A stretch of 64,000 nucleotides of DNA. Source: Haloarcula ordinaria. GTDB lineage: Archaea > Halobacteriota > Halobacteria > Halobacteriales > Haloarculaceae. The notes beneath the pieces are model-generated. The model saw only the letters and a program-made list of their open reading frames with translations. It was not told where the DNA came from and did not search any database. Location of the stretch: assembly GCF_029338275.1 (NCBI RefSeq), contig NZ_CP119789.1, positions 930,001 through 994,000 of the forward strand. Direction: 5' to 3'. The position numbers and the translations under genes were made by a program. Positions 1 through 9,027 of the stretch are shown in pieces (the stretch's first letter is position 1; each line of letters opens with the position of its first letter).

Positions 1-70
1 CATTGGCGGGTACGGCGCGATTCTAGAGGATATCCGAGCGGTTCGGATCACGATCCGCTCCATCGAGTGA
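1..70 (+). CDS. C-terminal end of an unidentified protein (partial)
   Basis: Reading from base 2, an open frame of 22 codons runs to a TGA at 68-70. Its residues (IGGYGAILEDIR, then a basic and hydrophobic tail) look like a real C-terminus: alternating hydrophobic and charged residues with GC-rich third positions. The rest of the gene lies outside the window, so no family can be assigned. A weak stem (GCGAG at about 76-80 pairing with CTCGC at about 88-92) follows the stop and could help end transcription. The frame could also be chance. Confidence 0.4.
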   Translation, partial: IGGYGAILEDIRAVRITIRSIE

Positions 71-132
71 GCGAGTCTCTGGCTCGCACTGTGCCTCTGG
101 ATAGCGAATAGTCGATGAATATTGATGTAAAA

Positions 133-158
133 ACTCCCCACTTTTATATACGGGGAGT
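133..158 (+). promoter_or_regulatory. TATA box inside a perfect inverted repeat (putative operator)
   Basis: A 7-bp perfect inverted repeat, ACTCCCC at 133-139 and GGGGAGT at 152-158, encloses the TATA-like stretch TTTTATATA (142-150). The TATA box is about 27 nt before the ATG at 173, so the mRNA is probably leaderless. A dimeric repressor bound to the repeat would block TBP directly. This placement fits an inducer-controlled sugar transporter operon. The regulator is not identified. The repeat is seen directly; the operator role is inference. Confidence 0.5.
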
Positions 159-172
159 GACATTGACAACAT

Positions 173-1594
173 ATGCCATCACGGAATAGTGGCAGTACCG
201 ACAAGCTGAAACGACGCTCATTCATTGCAAGTACTGGCGCAGCAGGGGTCACCTTGCTCGCCGGCTGTGGCGGGAACGGTGGCGGCGACGGTGGCAGTGG
301 CGACGGCGGTAGCGGCGACGGCGGTTCGGGTGGCGACGGTGGCAGTGGCGACGGCGGTAGCGGCGACGGCGGCAGCTCCGGATCGAACGGCGATGAGAGC
401 ATAGAACTGAGTATGCTCATGTTCACCGGACAGACGACAGATGAGAACCTCGCGGCGCTCGATTCCACGATCTCGAGCTTCGAGGAACAGACCGGACACT
501 CGGTCGACATGTCCGGCATCGCACAAGCTGGGCAGATCATCAACCAGACACGAACGGCCGTCGAGGGAGGGAACCCGCCGAATGTTGCCGCGGTTCCGGC
601 CGGCGGCATCCTGGGGATGATCGATAACGACCTACTCGAACCGGTCGGCGACCGACTCGATAGCTCCGATCAACTAAGCCGGTCGGACTTCACCCGCGAG
701 CGGAAGTTCGACATCGGCTCTCTCAACGGCGATACCCTCTACGGCATACCGTTCATGTCCGGTCATTGGGGGTCGCTGTACTACAACGGAGACATGCTGG
801 AGCAGGCAGGTTACGATCCGATGGAGCCGAACTTCCGGACGTGGCCGGAGTTCATGGAGGTTGCTAACGATGTCAAAGAGGAAGTGGGAATTCAACCAGT
901 CGGATTCTCGGGTGCTGACCACATCCATTCGACGGTGCAGTGGCACGGGTTTTTCGCCACCACCGGTACCGGTTCGTGGCTCAACGAGGACCAGTCGAGC
1001 ACAGTGCTCAACGAGGATCCCGGTATCTCCACGGCTCAGTTCACACAGCAAGGCGTTGACGACAACCTCCTCCCCGATGGCGTGGTGAACCAGAACGCGC
1101 TAGACTTCCGTGAGCTATTCAGGTCTGAGCAACTCTTCGCCTACCAGACCGGGAGCTGGGAGAAAGCTGCTCTCGACGAGTCGGACATCAATTATGGGAT
1201 TACCTACAACCCCCAGGCACCTGACGGGCAAGCATCTGGTTTCTCCGGCGGATGGTTCTTCGTCATCCCGCGTGGGGCCGAAAACGTCGACGAGTCGTGG
1301 CAGTTAATCGAACACCTCATGCAGGTTGACAATCTCAGTGCCTACGCGGGGCTGCCTCCGATCCTCACTGACGGTCTCGAGAACGTCTTCGAAGGGTTCC
1401 AGGACGGCCTCGGTCGCGATGTCGGTGACATCTTCGTGGAGGAGATCCTGAACGCCTCGTTCCCGACAATCCACCCCAACCAGGGACGGATGTGGTCGGC
1501 ACAGCGAGAGGAGCTCCAGCAGCTTCTCCTCGGCAGAAAGAACGCTGAACAGGCGATGAACGACCTAGACAGCGCCATAACCGAGTTGCTGTGA
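173..1594 (+). CDS. Sugar ABC transporter substrate-binding lipoprotein (CUT1 type)
   Basis: 473 aa. An extracytoplasmic solute-binding protein of family 1, the group that delivers oligosaccharides, glycosides or polyols to CUT1 ABC importers. The N-terminus has a Tat motif (KRRSFI, Arg14-Arg15), a hydrophobic stretch and a lipobox LAGC (Cys32), so it should be exported folded and anchored by lipid. Residues about 33-70 are a Gly/Asp/Ser linker built from DNA repeats. The remainder is the bilobed binding domain. It is the first gene of a transporter operon with two permeases, the ATPase and then a sulfatase, which suggests a sulfated sugar ligand; that substrate is inferred. It starts at the ATG about 27 nt after the TATA box. 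Confidence 0.92.
   Translation: MPSRNSGSTDKLKRRSFIASTGAAGVTLLAGCGGNGGGDGGSGDGGSGDGGSGGDGGSGDGGSGDGGSSGSNGDESIELSMLMFTGQTTDENLAALDSTISSFEEQTGHSVDMSGIAQAGQIINQTRTAVEGGNPPNVAAVPAGGILGMIDNDLLEPVGDRLDSSDQLSRSDFTRERKFDIGSLNGDTLYGIPFMSGHWGSLYYNGDMLEQAGYDPMEPNFRTWPEFMEVANDVKEEVGIQPVGFSGADHIHSTVQWHGFFATTGTGSWLNEDQSSTVLNEDPGISTAQFTQQGVDDNLLPDGVVNQNALDFRELFRSEQLFAYQTGSWEKAALDESDINYGITYNPQAPDGQASGFSGGWFFVIPRGAENVDESWQLIEHLMQVDNLSAYAGLPPILTDGLENVFEGFQDGLGRDVGDIFVEEILNASFPTIHPNQGRMWSAQREELQQLLLGRKNAEQAMNDLDSAITELL
284..376 (+). repeat. In-frame tandem repeats coding the Gly-Asp-Gly-Gly-Ser linker
   Basis: Six units of about 15 bp (GGCGACGGYGGYAGY, one stretched to 18 bp) encode GDGGS-type linker residues of the substrate-binding lipoprotein. 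The 30-bp block at 284-313 is repeated exactly at 332-361, so the array seems to have grown by duplication of a two-unit block. Such repeats are prone to length variation, which would change linker length without a frameshift. Confidence 0.85.
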
Positions 1595-1682
1595 GCCGCT
1601 GAGGCTGCCATTCTCGGTCCCAAACGCTTTTCTACTTTTGCATCATTGTCCCTGACGAACACGGCCCTGAGCAGATGATACC

Positions 1683-2600
1683 ATGTCTGAAACCAACGTA
1701 ACACAGTCGATATCGAGCTTAAATCGCCTCAAAGAACGCCTCCGGGAGAGTGGGGTGAACGCCGGTGTTGCGTTCATCCTGCCGACATTCCTGCTTATCG
1801 CCGGTCTCCTGCTCTACCCGATGGTGAACACCTTGTTGCTCAGCGTGGGCCTCACCGAGGGCGGGTTTACTTTGTCCTTCTACGAGACGTTGTTCACCGC
1901 GAACTGGTTCGGTCGTGTCGTTCGGAACAGCGCAGTGTGGGTGATCTTGGGGGCCTTTCTGCAGATCGTCGTCGGTTTCGGACTGGCGCTCCTGTTGAAC
2001 ACACCACTGCCGAAAAAAAAGTATCTTCGTGGACTCTTCTTGCTTCCCTGGATTACTCCAGCCGTCGTCGTTGCACTCGTGTTTAAATGGATGTACCATC
2101 CGCAGTTCGGTATCCTCAACCACCTCTTGATGCAAGTTGGTGTCCTCGGCTCGCCCATCCAGTGGCTCTCGAACCCAGACATCGCGCTGTTTTCTCTCAT
2201 CATTGCAGGCGTCTGGAAGCGGTTCCCCTTTGTGATGATTATGCTCTTGGCGGGGCTGCAAGACATCGATGACCAGCTCACAAATGCTGCGATAATCGAC
2301 GGCGCACCGTATTTTGCGCGGATGCGTCACGTGACACTCCCACAGTTGATGCCGGTGCTGAAGATTGTCGTGCTCCTCTCGGTCATCTGGTGTTTCAACC
2401 AGTTCGCCATTATCTTCGCCGCGACCGGAGGCGGACCGATCGGCTCGACGATGATTTTCCCGGTGAAGGTGTACGAACTCGGGTTCCAGCAGTTCAATTC
2501 CGGCCTGGCCACGGCGCTGTCGGTCATCATGTTCGGTATCATGGTGCTATTCATGATTGCGTACATGCGCACGCTTCGTAGCCAGGGGGTGGAGCTATGA
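1683..2600 (+). CDS. Sugar ABC transporter permease (MalF/UgpA type)
   Basis: 305 aa integral membrane protein with about six transmembrane segments. It forms half of the translocation channel for the sugar imported by the lipoprotein encoded upstream. The EAA loop that docks the ATPase is visible near residues 200-225 (NAAIIDGAPYFARMRHVTLP). An 88-nt gap containing T-rich runs (about 1628-1637) separates it from the binding-protein gene; partial termination there would make binding protein more abundant than permease, a common arrangement. Its last four bases overlap the next permease start (ATGA), indicating translational coupling. Confidence 0.92.
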   Translation: MSETNVTQSISSLNRLKERLRESGVNAGVAFILPTFLLIAGLLLYPMVNTLLLSVGLTEGGFTLSFYETLFTANWFGRVVRNSAVWVILGAFLQIVVGFGLALLLNTPLPKKKYLRGLFLLPWITPAVVVALVFKWMYHPQFGILNHLLMQVGVLGSPIQWLSNPDIALFSLIIAGVWKRFPFVMIMLLAGLQDIDDQLTNAAIIDGAPYFARMRHVTLPQLMPVLKIVVLLSVIWCFNQFAIIFAATGGGPIGSTMIFPVKVYELGFQQFNSGLATALSVIMFGIMVLFMIAYMRTLRSQGVEL

Positions 2601-3445
2601 GTTCCACGAGGAGTGAATATGAATCCAAGGGCCGACAGTACCTTCGATACTTGGCAGCGTACACTTTGCTCGTCATGGCGCTGTTCCCCATCTACTGGAT
2701 TCTTACCTCATCACTCAAATCTCCGAACGCGATTGTCACTGTCTCGCCCTCCCTCGTTCCAGCCCTGGACACGCTGACGCTACAGCACTACCAGGCCGTA
2801 CTTGACGGTCAGATGCCGGATTATTTCCTTAACAGCGTCATCGTCACGCTCACGACGATGGTTACGTCGGTCATCCTCGCTGTCTTTGCCGGGTACGGCT
2901 GGGCAAAGTTTGAATTCCGTGGGTCTCGCTTCACGTCCACGTTTGTCATTCTCAGCCGCATCTTTCCCATCGTCGTCATCCTCGTCCCCATGTTCCAAAT
3001 CCTGCGTTCGATTGGTGCACTAAACTCGCATCCGGGACTGGTACTCTCGTATTTCGTGTACACGCTCCCGTTGACGGCCTGGATGCTCAAGGGATTCTTC
3101 GAGAACATCCCGGACAACGTCATTCGCGCAGCGCGGGTTGACGGATTCTCAGAATTCCGTATCTTCCTTGAGATTGTGCTCCCGATGGTGCGGCCTGGAA
3201 TCATCGCCACTGCGTTGTTCTCGGTCGTCATTGCCTGGCAGGAGCTCGTCTTCGCGCTCACATTCCTCCAGGATGACGAGCTCTACACGATGCCCGTTGC
3301 TCTCGTCGGCCTCACGAACCAGTACGATATCCAGTGGGGGCTCATGATGGCTTCGTCGTTCGCATTCATGCTCCCAGTTGCGGTGTTGTTCCTCCTGACT
3401 CAGAACTACTTCATCAAGGGCATCACTGGCGGGGCGGCGGAATAG
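2597..3445 (+). CDS. Sugar ABC transporter permease (MalG/UgpE type)
   Basis: 282 aa, the second channel subunit of the CUT1 importer, with about six transmembrane segments. The EAA loop is at residues about 175-205 (NVIRAARVDGFSEFRIFLEI). It overlaps the first permease by 4 nt, so the two are surely co-translated and form a heterodimer. The C-terminus (NYFIKGITGGAAE) is typical of the MalG-like partner. The substrate cannot be read from the permeases; the neighbouring sulfatases suggest a sulfated carbohydrate. Confidence 0.92.
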   Translation: MSSTRSEYESKGRQYLRYLAAYTLLVMALFPIYWILTSSLKSPNAIVTVSPSLVPALDTLTLQHYQAVLDGQMPDYFLNSVIVTLTTMVTSVILAVFAGYGWAKFEFRGSRFTSTFVILSRIFPIVVILVPMFQILRSIGALNSHPGLVLSYFVYTLPLTAWMLKGFFENIPDNVIRAARVDGFSEFRIFLEIVLPMVRPGIIATALFSVVIAWQELVFALTFLQDDELYTMPVALVGLTNQYDIQWGLMMASSFAFMLPVAVLFLLTQNYFIKGITGGAAE

Positions 3446-3487
3446 AAGCCTGCTAATCCGTCCGCTGAGCGCTTTATCGTCCCCTTA

Positions 3488-3527
3488 GCGTCCAAGGACG
3501 CCTGCCTAACCAGAACATTTAATAATC
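3488..3527 (+). promoter_or_regulatory. Putative internal promoter and palindrome before the ABC ATPase gene
   Basis: A short inverted repeat GCGTCC-AA-GGACGC (3488-3501) is followed by a TATA-like TTTAATAA (3518-3525). Transcription would start near 3550, giving a leader of about 44 nt with a strong Shine-Dalgarno sequence (GGGAGGAG, 3581-3588) before the ATG at 3594. This suggests that the ATPase has its own promoter besides any read-through from the permeases. The palindrome may be a regulator site, a processing site, or the hairpin ending the upstream transcript. Confidence 0.4.
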
Positions 3528-3593
3528 ATCAATTAGAAAATTCCTACAGAATTCCCACAATGAATAGCAATAATTCTGCGGGGAGGAGCTATC

Positions 3594-4709
3594 ATGGCTG
3601 ACGTTACTCTGAAGGATGCAACGAAACAGTATGCCGATGGCGTGATTGGCGCGGAAGACGTAAACCTCAGTATCCAAGATGGCGAGTTCCTGATTCTCGT
3701 CGGTCCCTCCGGTTGTGGGAAGACGACGACCTTGGAGATGATCGCGGGTCTGCAAAAGCCCACGGGTGGGCAAGTCCTGATCGATGGTGAGGTAATGAAT
3801 GAGGTACCACCCCAGGAACGGGACCTCGCGATGGTGTTTCAGGACTACGCCCTGTACCCCCACAAGACTGTCCGTGGGAACATGATGTTTGGCCTGAAGT
3901 ACTCTACCGATCTCACTAAGGAGGAACAACGGCAGAAAGTCGAAGAAGCAGCAGAACTCCTCGGAATTTCCGATCTTCTCGACCAGAAGCCGGACCAGCT
4001 ATCCGGAGGGCAACAACAGCGGGTCGCGCTTGGTCGTGCAATCGTCCGGGACCCCGAGGTATCACTGCTCGACGAGCCACTCTCGAACCTGGACGCGAAA
4101 CTTCGGACTCAGATGCGGGCCGAACTCCAGCGCCTCCAGGACCAACTCGACGTGACGATGATATACGTCACGCACGACCAAACGGAGGCGATGACAATGG
4201 GTGACCGAATCGCCATTCTCGACGATGGTCACGTACAGCAGGTCGGAACCCCCTCGGAAGTGTACAACCAGCCCGAGAACGAGTTCGTCGCGCAGTTCAT
4301 CGGGTCACCGAGTATGAACGTCTTCGACGCTACCGTCGAGGGCGGGACGGTACAGACCGACGAGTTCATTCTCTCGCTCGACGACGTAAGTGACCGTCGC
4401 GACGGTGAGAAGATCCGGTTCGGTATCCGGCCCGAAGATATCGCTGCCTCCATCGATCCGGATGAGGGACTCACCACAGCGAAAGTGACCGTCGTCGAAC
4501 GTCTCGGCGACGAAAACCTCCTCCACCTGAAGTTCATGGGACAGGACATCGTCGCCCGAGTCGGGGAAAGCATCTTCCCGTCTGAGGGTGAGGATATCGG
4601 CATTGACTTTCCCATCGAACAGGTCTACCTGTTCGACGAAAACGGCGAGACGTTCAAGCACCGAAATATAAAGGAAGAGGGTGCACAACGTCTGAACCGG
4701 AACGTCTGA
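3594..4709 (+). CDS. Sugar ABC transporter ATP-binding protein (MalK/UgpC type)
   Basis: 371 aa cytoplasmic ATPase that powers the importer. Visible motifs in order are Walker A GPSGCGKTT (37-45), Q-loop, signature LSGGQQQR (about 137-144), Walker B and D-loop (LLDEPLSNLD, about 159-168), switch histidine (VTHDQTEAM), then a C-terminal TOBE/OB regulatory domain from about residue 240. That layout is characteristic of CUT1 family ATPases, which often serve several sugar importers. A very clear Shine-Dalgarno sequence (3581-3588) fixes the start, unlike the leaderless neighbours. A sulfatase gene follows after 78 nt. Confidence 0.94.
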   Translation: MADVTLKDATKQYADGVIGAEDVNLSIQDGEFLILVGPSGCGKTTTLEMIAGLQKPTGGQVLIDGEVMNEVPPQERDLAMVFQDYALYPHKTVRGNMMFGLKYSTDLTKEEQRQKVEEAAELLGISDLLDQKPDQLSGGQQQRVALGRAIVRDPEVSLLDEPLSNLDAKLRTQMRAELQRLQDQLDVTMIYVTHDQTEAMTMGDRIAILDDGHVQQVGTPSEVYNQPENEFVAQFIGSPSMNVFDATVEGGTVQTDEFILSLDDVSDRRDGEKIRFGIRPEDIAASIDPDEGLTTAKVTVVERLGDENLLHLKFMGQDIVARVGESIFPSEGEDIGIDFPIEQVYLFDENGETFKHRNIKEEGAQRLNRNV

Positions 4710-4787
4710 ATGGTAGCCTGTTGCCGGTCTGGGATCGATATCGCCTTCGGAACCACTACTGGTTGAACATCAACTACATAGACCCAC

Positions 4788-6344
4788 ATGAGCGACCTCA
4801 ACGTACTTCTCGTGTCGATGGACAGTCTCCGCGTGGACTGTCTCGGCGCATACGACGAATCGTTTAGTATCGACGTCGAGACAGACAACCTGGACCGCTT
4901 TGCAGAGCGGGCGACGGTCTTTGACTCGCATTACGCAGGGAGTCTTCCGTGCATGCCCGCCCGCCGAGAGTGGTTGACTGGAACCCAGGAGTTTCTCTGG
5001 CGGCCCTGGGGGCCGATCGAACCGTTCGACGAAACGCTCCCCTCGGCAATAAACGGCTACGACACAATCTCGAAGCTTATCACCGACCATTACCACCTCT
5101 TTGAGCACGGTGCTCGGGGGTATCACGAGGATTTCAGGGCCTACGAGCAAATTCGCGGTCACGAAACCGATGCCTGGAAAACGACACCTTACGACCTCGA
5201 CCCGGACTTCCTCAGGCAACTTAAGGGCGACGACGACCCCTACAACGGCAAGAAGAAAAATAATACCAACTACGCGCGGAATGTCGCCGACTTCGAGGAC
5301 GAAGAAGACTTCTTCGCGCCGAAGGTGTTTTCCCGAACGGCCGAGTGGCTTGCGGCTAATCAAGAATGGGGGCAGTGGTTCTGTTACGTGGATAGTTTCG
5401 ACGTGCACGAACCGTTCCATCTCCCCGAGCCATACGCGTCGATGTACACCGACGAGGACCCCACCGATCCTGAGCTGACGTTCTGGCCCGACTACGGTCC
5501 GGTCGACGGTAGCAGTGGCGACGGTGGGGCGGGGCCGACCGAATCAGGCGACTCCGAACTATCGGAACGGGAACAGGAGTTCGTTCGCTCCCAGTTCGCC
5601 GGCAAGACCACCATGGTTGACCGGTGGTTCGGGCGTGTGCTCGATACGCTCGACGAGGCGGGGCTGTGGGACGAGACGATGGTCATTGTCACGTCCGATC
5701 ACGGTCACTATCTCGGCGACCACGGTTGGGTCGGCAAACCACCCGCCCCCCTATACGACGTGCTGGCCCACACCCCACTTATGGTGTGGCACCCAGACAG
5801 TCCTCGCGCGGGTGAACGGGTCGAAGAGGTCACCGCCGCGGTCGACGTGTATGGGACTGTTCTGGACGCGATGGGAATCGAAAACGTTTCACACCGACAC
5901 AGTAAGAGTCTCGTCCCGTATCTCACTGGGGAGAGCGACGAGCACCGTGACTGGGCCGTCTATGGCTACTGGGGGTCCTCTATCAACATCACAGACGGCC
6001 AGTACACGTACCATCACCCCTGTGACGAGTCGATGAATTCCCAGTGTTATTCGGCTGGAATGATGAACACTGTCGAATGGATGGAAACACCCGAACCCCA
6101 CACTGACGCCGAGTCGTCCTCGCTGCCCTACACCGACAGCCCTGTATGGCAGTACCCCGGCCCCTCGCACAGCAGGCATGAGGACCCACTCCTGTTCGAC
6201 ACTGACGCGGACCCGAACCAGGACCACAACCTCGCCAACGAGCGTCCAGAATTGGCTGGTCAAATGCGTTCGTTGCTCACAGACGCAATGGCGGTGCTGG
6301 AGGCCCCAGGCTGGCAGTACGAGAGGCTAGACCTCGAACCGTAA
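4788..6344 (+). CDS. Sulfatase, CxPxR class (first of four)
   Basis: 518 aa, alkaline phosphatase superfamily sulfatase that would cleave a sulfate ester (or sulfamate). The metal-binding MDSLR near the N-terminus, the CMPAR signature (Cys55, the residue converted to formylglycine) and a C-terminal SDHGHYLGDHGW motif (from about residue 303) are present. There is no signal peptide or transmembrane segment, so it should act in the cytoplasm. It lies 78 nt after the importer ATPase gene and is probably co-transcribed with it. It is closely related to the sulfatase at 12541 (the stretch around ETDNL and SLPCMPARREWL is nearly identical). The formylglycine-generating enzyme at 14149 is the likely activator. 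The sugar substrate is unknown. Confidence 0.9.
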   Translation: MSDLNVLLVSMDSLRVDCLGAYDESFSIDVETDNLDRFAERATVFDSHYAGSLPCMPARREWLTGTQEFLWRPWGPIEPFDETLPSAINGYDTISKLITDHYHLFEHGARGYHEDFRAYEQIRGHETDAWKTTPYDLDPDFLRQLKGDDDPYNGKKKNNTNYARNVADFEDEEDFFAPKVFSRTAEWLAANQEWGQWFCYVDSFDVHEPFHLPEPYASMYTDEDPTDPELTFWPDYGPVDGSSGDGGAGPTESGDSELSEREQEFVRSQFAGKTTMVDRWFGRVLDTLDEAGLWDETMVIVTSDHGHYLGDHGWVGKPPAPLYDVLAHTPLMVWHPDSPRAGERVEEVTAAVDVYGTVLDAMGIENVSHRHSKSLVPYLTGESDEHRDWAVYGYWGSSINITDGQYTYHHPCDESMNSQCYSAGMMNTVEWMETPEPHTDAESSSLPYTDSPVWQYPGPSHSRHEDPLLFDTDADPNQDHNLANERPELAGQMRSLLTDAMAVLEAPGWQYERLDLEP

Positions 6345-6459
6345 CCCCTCTTGCACACCGGGCCTGTCTGTAGCCGCCCCAATCTACCGTACTGTGCTCA
6401 CACCTCTTGTGAATGGGTGCCAAAATTTAATTGCTGGAGTTTCGATATCCCTCACGCAG

Positions 6460-7455
6460 ATGGAGTACACGACACTCGGCGATACGGGCGTAACAGTTAG
6501 TAAAGTCTGTCTGGGTTGCATGGGCTTCGGGACGAGTTCGTGGCGCGATTGGGTCCTTGACGAGGACGAGAGCGTTGCGATCATAGAGGAGGCCATCGAT
6601 CTGGGCGTCAACTTCTTCGACACCGCCAATGTCTACTCGAACGGCGAGAGCGAGCGCGTGCTCGGAACAGCCCTAGAGGGACATGACCACGAGGAGTTCG
6701 TCGTCGCGACGAAGGGACACTTTGGTTCGGGGACCAACAACCCCAACGGTGTCGGCCTGTCTCGGAAGGCCATTGACATCCAGTTGCAAGGGAGTTTAGA
6801 CCGTCTTGGCCTCGATACCATCGATCTCTATCAGATTCACCGCCTCGATGACACCGTCGCGGTCGAAGACATCCTCCGGACACTCGACGATGCCGTTCGA
6901 CGCGGCGACATTCGATATCCCGGCGCGAGTTCGATGTGGGCCCACCAGTTCGAAGACCTGCTCACGGAAAGTGAGCGATTGGGCTTAGAGCGGTTCCGGA
7001 CGATGCAGAACCACTACAACTTGGTCTACCGCGAGGAAGAGCGCGAGATGTTGCCTCTCTGTGCGCGTGAGGACGTGGCTGTCATCCCGTGGAGCCCACT
7101 GGCGCGGGGGTATCTGACGCGCCCGGACGAGCGAATCGACGAAACAGTCCGTGGCGAGTCGGAGAAAACTCAGGCTGGCGGCACGAGTATGTACGAACAT
7201 CCTTATCGCGAGGGTGGGGGGCCGGAGATCAATGCTCGGGTCGAAGAGCTCGCAGACGAGTACGACGCGTCGATGGCGCAGATCGCCATCGCTTGGCTAA
7301 ATCACAATGAGTACGTTGACGCACCTATCATCGGCACGACGAGCGTTGAACACCTGCGAGAGGCCGTGGCAGCCCTCGACATCGACCTTTCGACGAGTGA
7401 TGTCGAGTACCTCGAGGAGCCGTACGAGACTGTCGAAGTCTCACCCCCATACTGA
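6460..7455 (+). CDS. Aldo/keto reductase
   Basis: 331 aa (beta/alpha)8 NAD(P)H oxidoreductase. The catalytic tetrad is visible: Asp and Tyr in FFDTANVYSNG, Lys in VVATKGHFG and His in YQIHRLDD. It resembles the YajO/Tas branch, which reduces sugar aldehydes or ketones or runs in reverse as a sugar dehydrogenase. The frame opens at 6394, but the ATG at 6460 matches the family N-terminus (MEYTTLGDTGV) and sits 30 nt after a TATA-like TTTAATT (about 6426-6432), giving a leaderless mRNA. It lies between two sulfatase genes, so it may process the sugar released by desulfation; this is inference. Confidence 0.9.
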   Translation: MEYTTLGDTGVTVSKVCLGCMGFGTSSWRDWVLDEDESVAIIEEAIDLGVNFFDTANVYSNGESERVLGTALEGHDHEEFVVATKGHFGSGTNNPNGVGLSRKAIDIQLQGSLDRLGLDTIDLYQIHRLDDTVAVEDILRTLDDAVRRGDIRYPGASSMWAHQFEDLLTESERLGLERFRTMQNHYNLVYREEEREMLPLCAREDVAVIPWSPLARGYLTRPDERIDETVRGESEKTQAGGTSMYEHPYREGGGPEINARVEELADEYDASMAQIAIAWLNHNEYVDAPIIGTTSVEHLREAVAALDIDLSTSDVEYLEEPYETVEVSPPY

Positions 7456-7506
7456 GAACGGGGCCGACCACAGCTACTTATCGGACCCCCTCGTGAGTGT
7501 GCCTGT

Positions 7507-8976
7507 ATGTCACCTAGTGACGAGCCTGGGGACGGCCCCCCTAGCAACATCCTCTGTATCGTCACCGACCAGCAACGTCAGGACAGTATCGGCGCGTACG
7601 GCAACGACATCGTTGAGACGCCGAATCTCGACGCACTGGCCGCCGAGGGGACTCGCTTCGACCGCGCGTACACCCCAACGGCGATCTGCTCGCCCGCCCG
7701 CGCCTCAATCGTGACCGGCGTATCCCCGACGACACACGGGGTTACCCGCAACATTCGTTCGGGGACGACGATCAACGAGGAGTATCCCTGCTACCCGCAA
7801 CTGCTCCGTGAAGAAGGGTACAACGTCGGCCTCGACGGGAAGTGGCACGTCGGAAAACACCCGCGAGAGTTCGGCTTCGACGGCGAGCATTACCCCGGGT
7901 TCATGCACCCGATGGAGCATGACGACTACGTGTCCTACTTGGACGAGCACGGGTTCGAGCGTTGGTCTGAGGACGTCGTGGACCAGTATCCATCCGCCGA
8001 CGCCGAATACGTCATTGGTGGCATCGACGAGCGGCCTGTCGATGCTTCCTTCACGTACTTCATCGCCGAACGGACCATCGAGCGCATCGAATCTTACGGC
8101 GACGAATACCCCCAGACGCCCTTTTACGTCGGGAGTCATTTCTTCGGTCCCCATCGACCGTACTTCATTCCCGAGCGGTACTTCGAGATGTATGACCCCG
8201 AAGATGTCCACCTCCCAGAATCAGCGGTCAAAGAGCGCTTCGAGAACAAGCCTACGGTCCAGCGTCAGCGCTATCGCAAGACTGACCTCGAGAACCTGTC
8301 GGTCAGACAGTGGCGAAAAATCATCGCTATTTACTGGGGCTATGTGACATTCATCGACGACCAGGTCGGGCGCATACTGGACGCTCTCGAACGAGAGGGC
8401 GTGGACCAGGACACGGCAGTCCTCTTCACGGCTGATCACGGGTCGTTCGTAACGGCCCACAAGAATCTCGACAAAGGGCCCTTGATGTACGAGGACATCT
8501 ACAATGTCCCGTTCATCACCCGCGGTCTCGGCATCGATGACGAGTCGACGTCGGCCTTCGCCTCGCTGTTAGACCTCGCCCCGACGTTCGTCGACCTCGC
8601 CGGTGTCGATATTCCCGACGTCTACGAGGGCCGGAGCCTCCTCACTCTCGGACACGATTCGGACGACTGGCGCGACCACATCGTCGCTGAGTTCCACGGA
8701 CTGAACTTCCCCTACGAACAGCGCATGTTGCGCACGGACCGCTACAAGTACGTCATGAACGCAGGAGATACGAGCGAACTCTACGATCTCGACCGCGACC
8801 CCAACGAGCTCACCAATCGTTGCTCCGATCCCGAGTACGTTGCTGTGGAAGACCATCTCAATGCCAAACTTTCAGAGATTCTCCGCGACCGCGGCGATCC
8901 GGAACTGCCCGAGGACGAATGGCTCTACCCAGCGCTGACGCCGATGTACTATCCGACTGCGGACGACGAGGGGTGA
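7507..8976 (+). CDS. Sulfatase, CxPxR class (second)
   Basis: 489 aa sulfatase with a TDQQRQDSIGAYG metal-site N-terminus, the CSPAR signature (Cys61 as the predicted formylglycine) and TADHGSFVTAHKN near residue 308. The VTDQQR start and overall length are like bacterial choline-sulfatase, heparan and iduronate-type sulfatases, but the substrate cannot be called. No signal peptide, so it is predicted cytoplasmic. A TATA-like TACTTA (7475-7480), 27 nt before the ATG, gives it its own leaderless transcript. It converges on the reverse-strand sulfatase at 9028. Confidence 0.9.
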   Translation: MSPSDEPGDGPPSNILCIVTDQQRQDSIGAYGNDIVETPNLDALAAEGTRFDRAYTPTAICSPARASIVTGVSPTTHGVTRNIRSGTTINEEYPCYPQLLREEGYNVGLDGKWHVGKHPREFGFDGEHYPGFMHPMEHDDYVSYLDEHGFERWSEDVVDQYPSADAEYVIGGIDERPVDASFTYFIAERTIERIESYGDEYPQTPFYVGSHFFGPHRPYFIPERYFEMYDPEDVHLPESAVKERFENKPTVQRQRYRKTDLENLSVRQWRKIIAIYWGYVTFIDDQVGRILDALEREGVDQDTAVLFTADHGSFVTAHKNLDKGPLMYEDIYNVPFITRGLGIDDESTSAFASLLDLAPTFVDLAGVDIPDVYEGRSLLTLGHDSDDWRDHIVAEFHGLNFPYEQRMLRTDRYKYVMNAGDTSELYDLDRDPNELTNRCSDPEYVAVEDHLNAKLSEILRDRGDPELPEDEWLYPALTPMYYPTADDEG

Positions 8977-9027
8977 CGAAAACACTTCTGGAGTGGATTG
9001 TCTGGCCGGTCAGGTATATCCCTGCGC

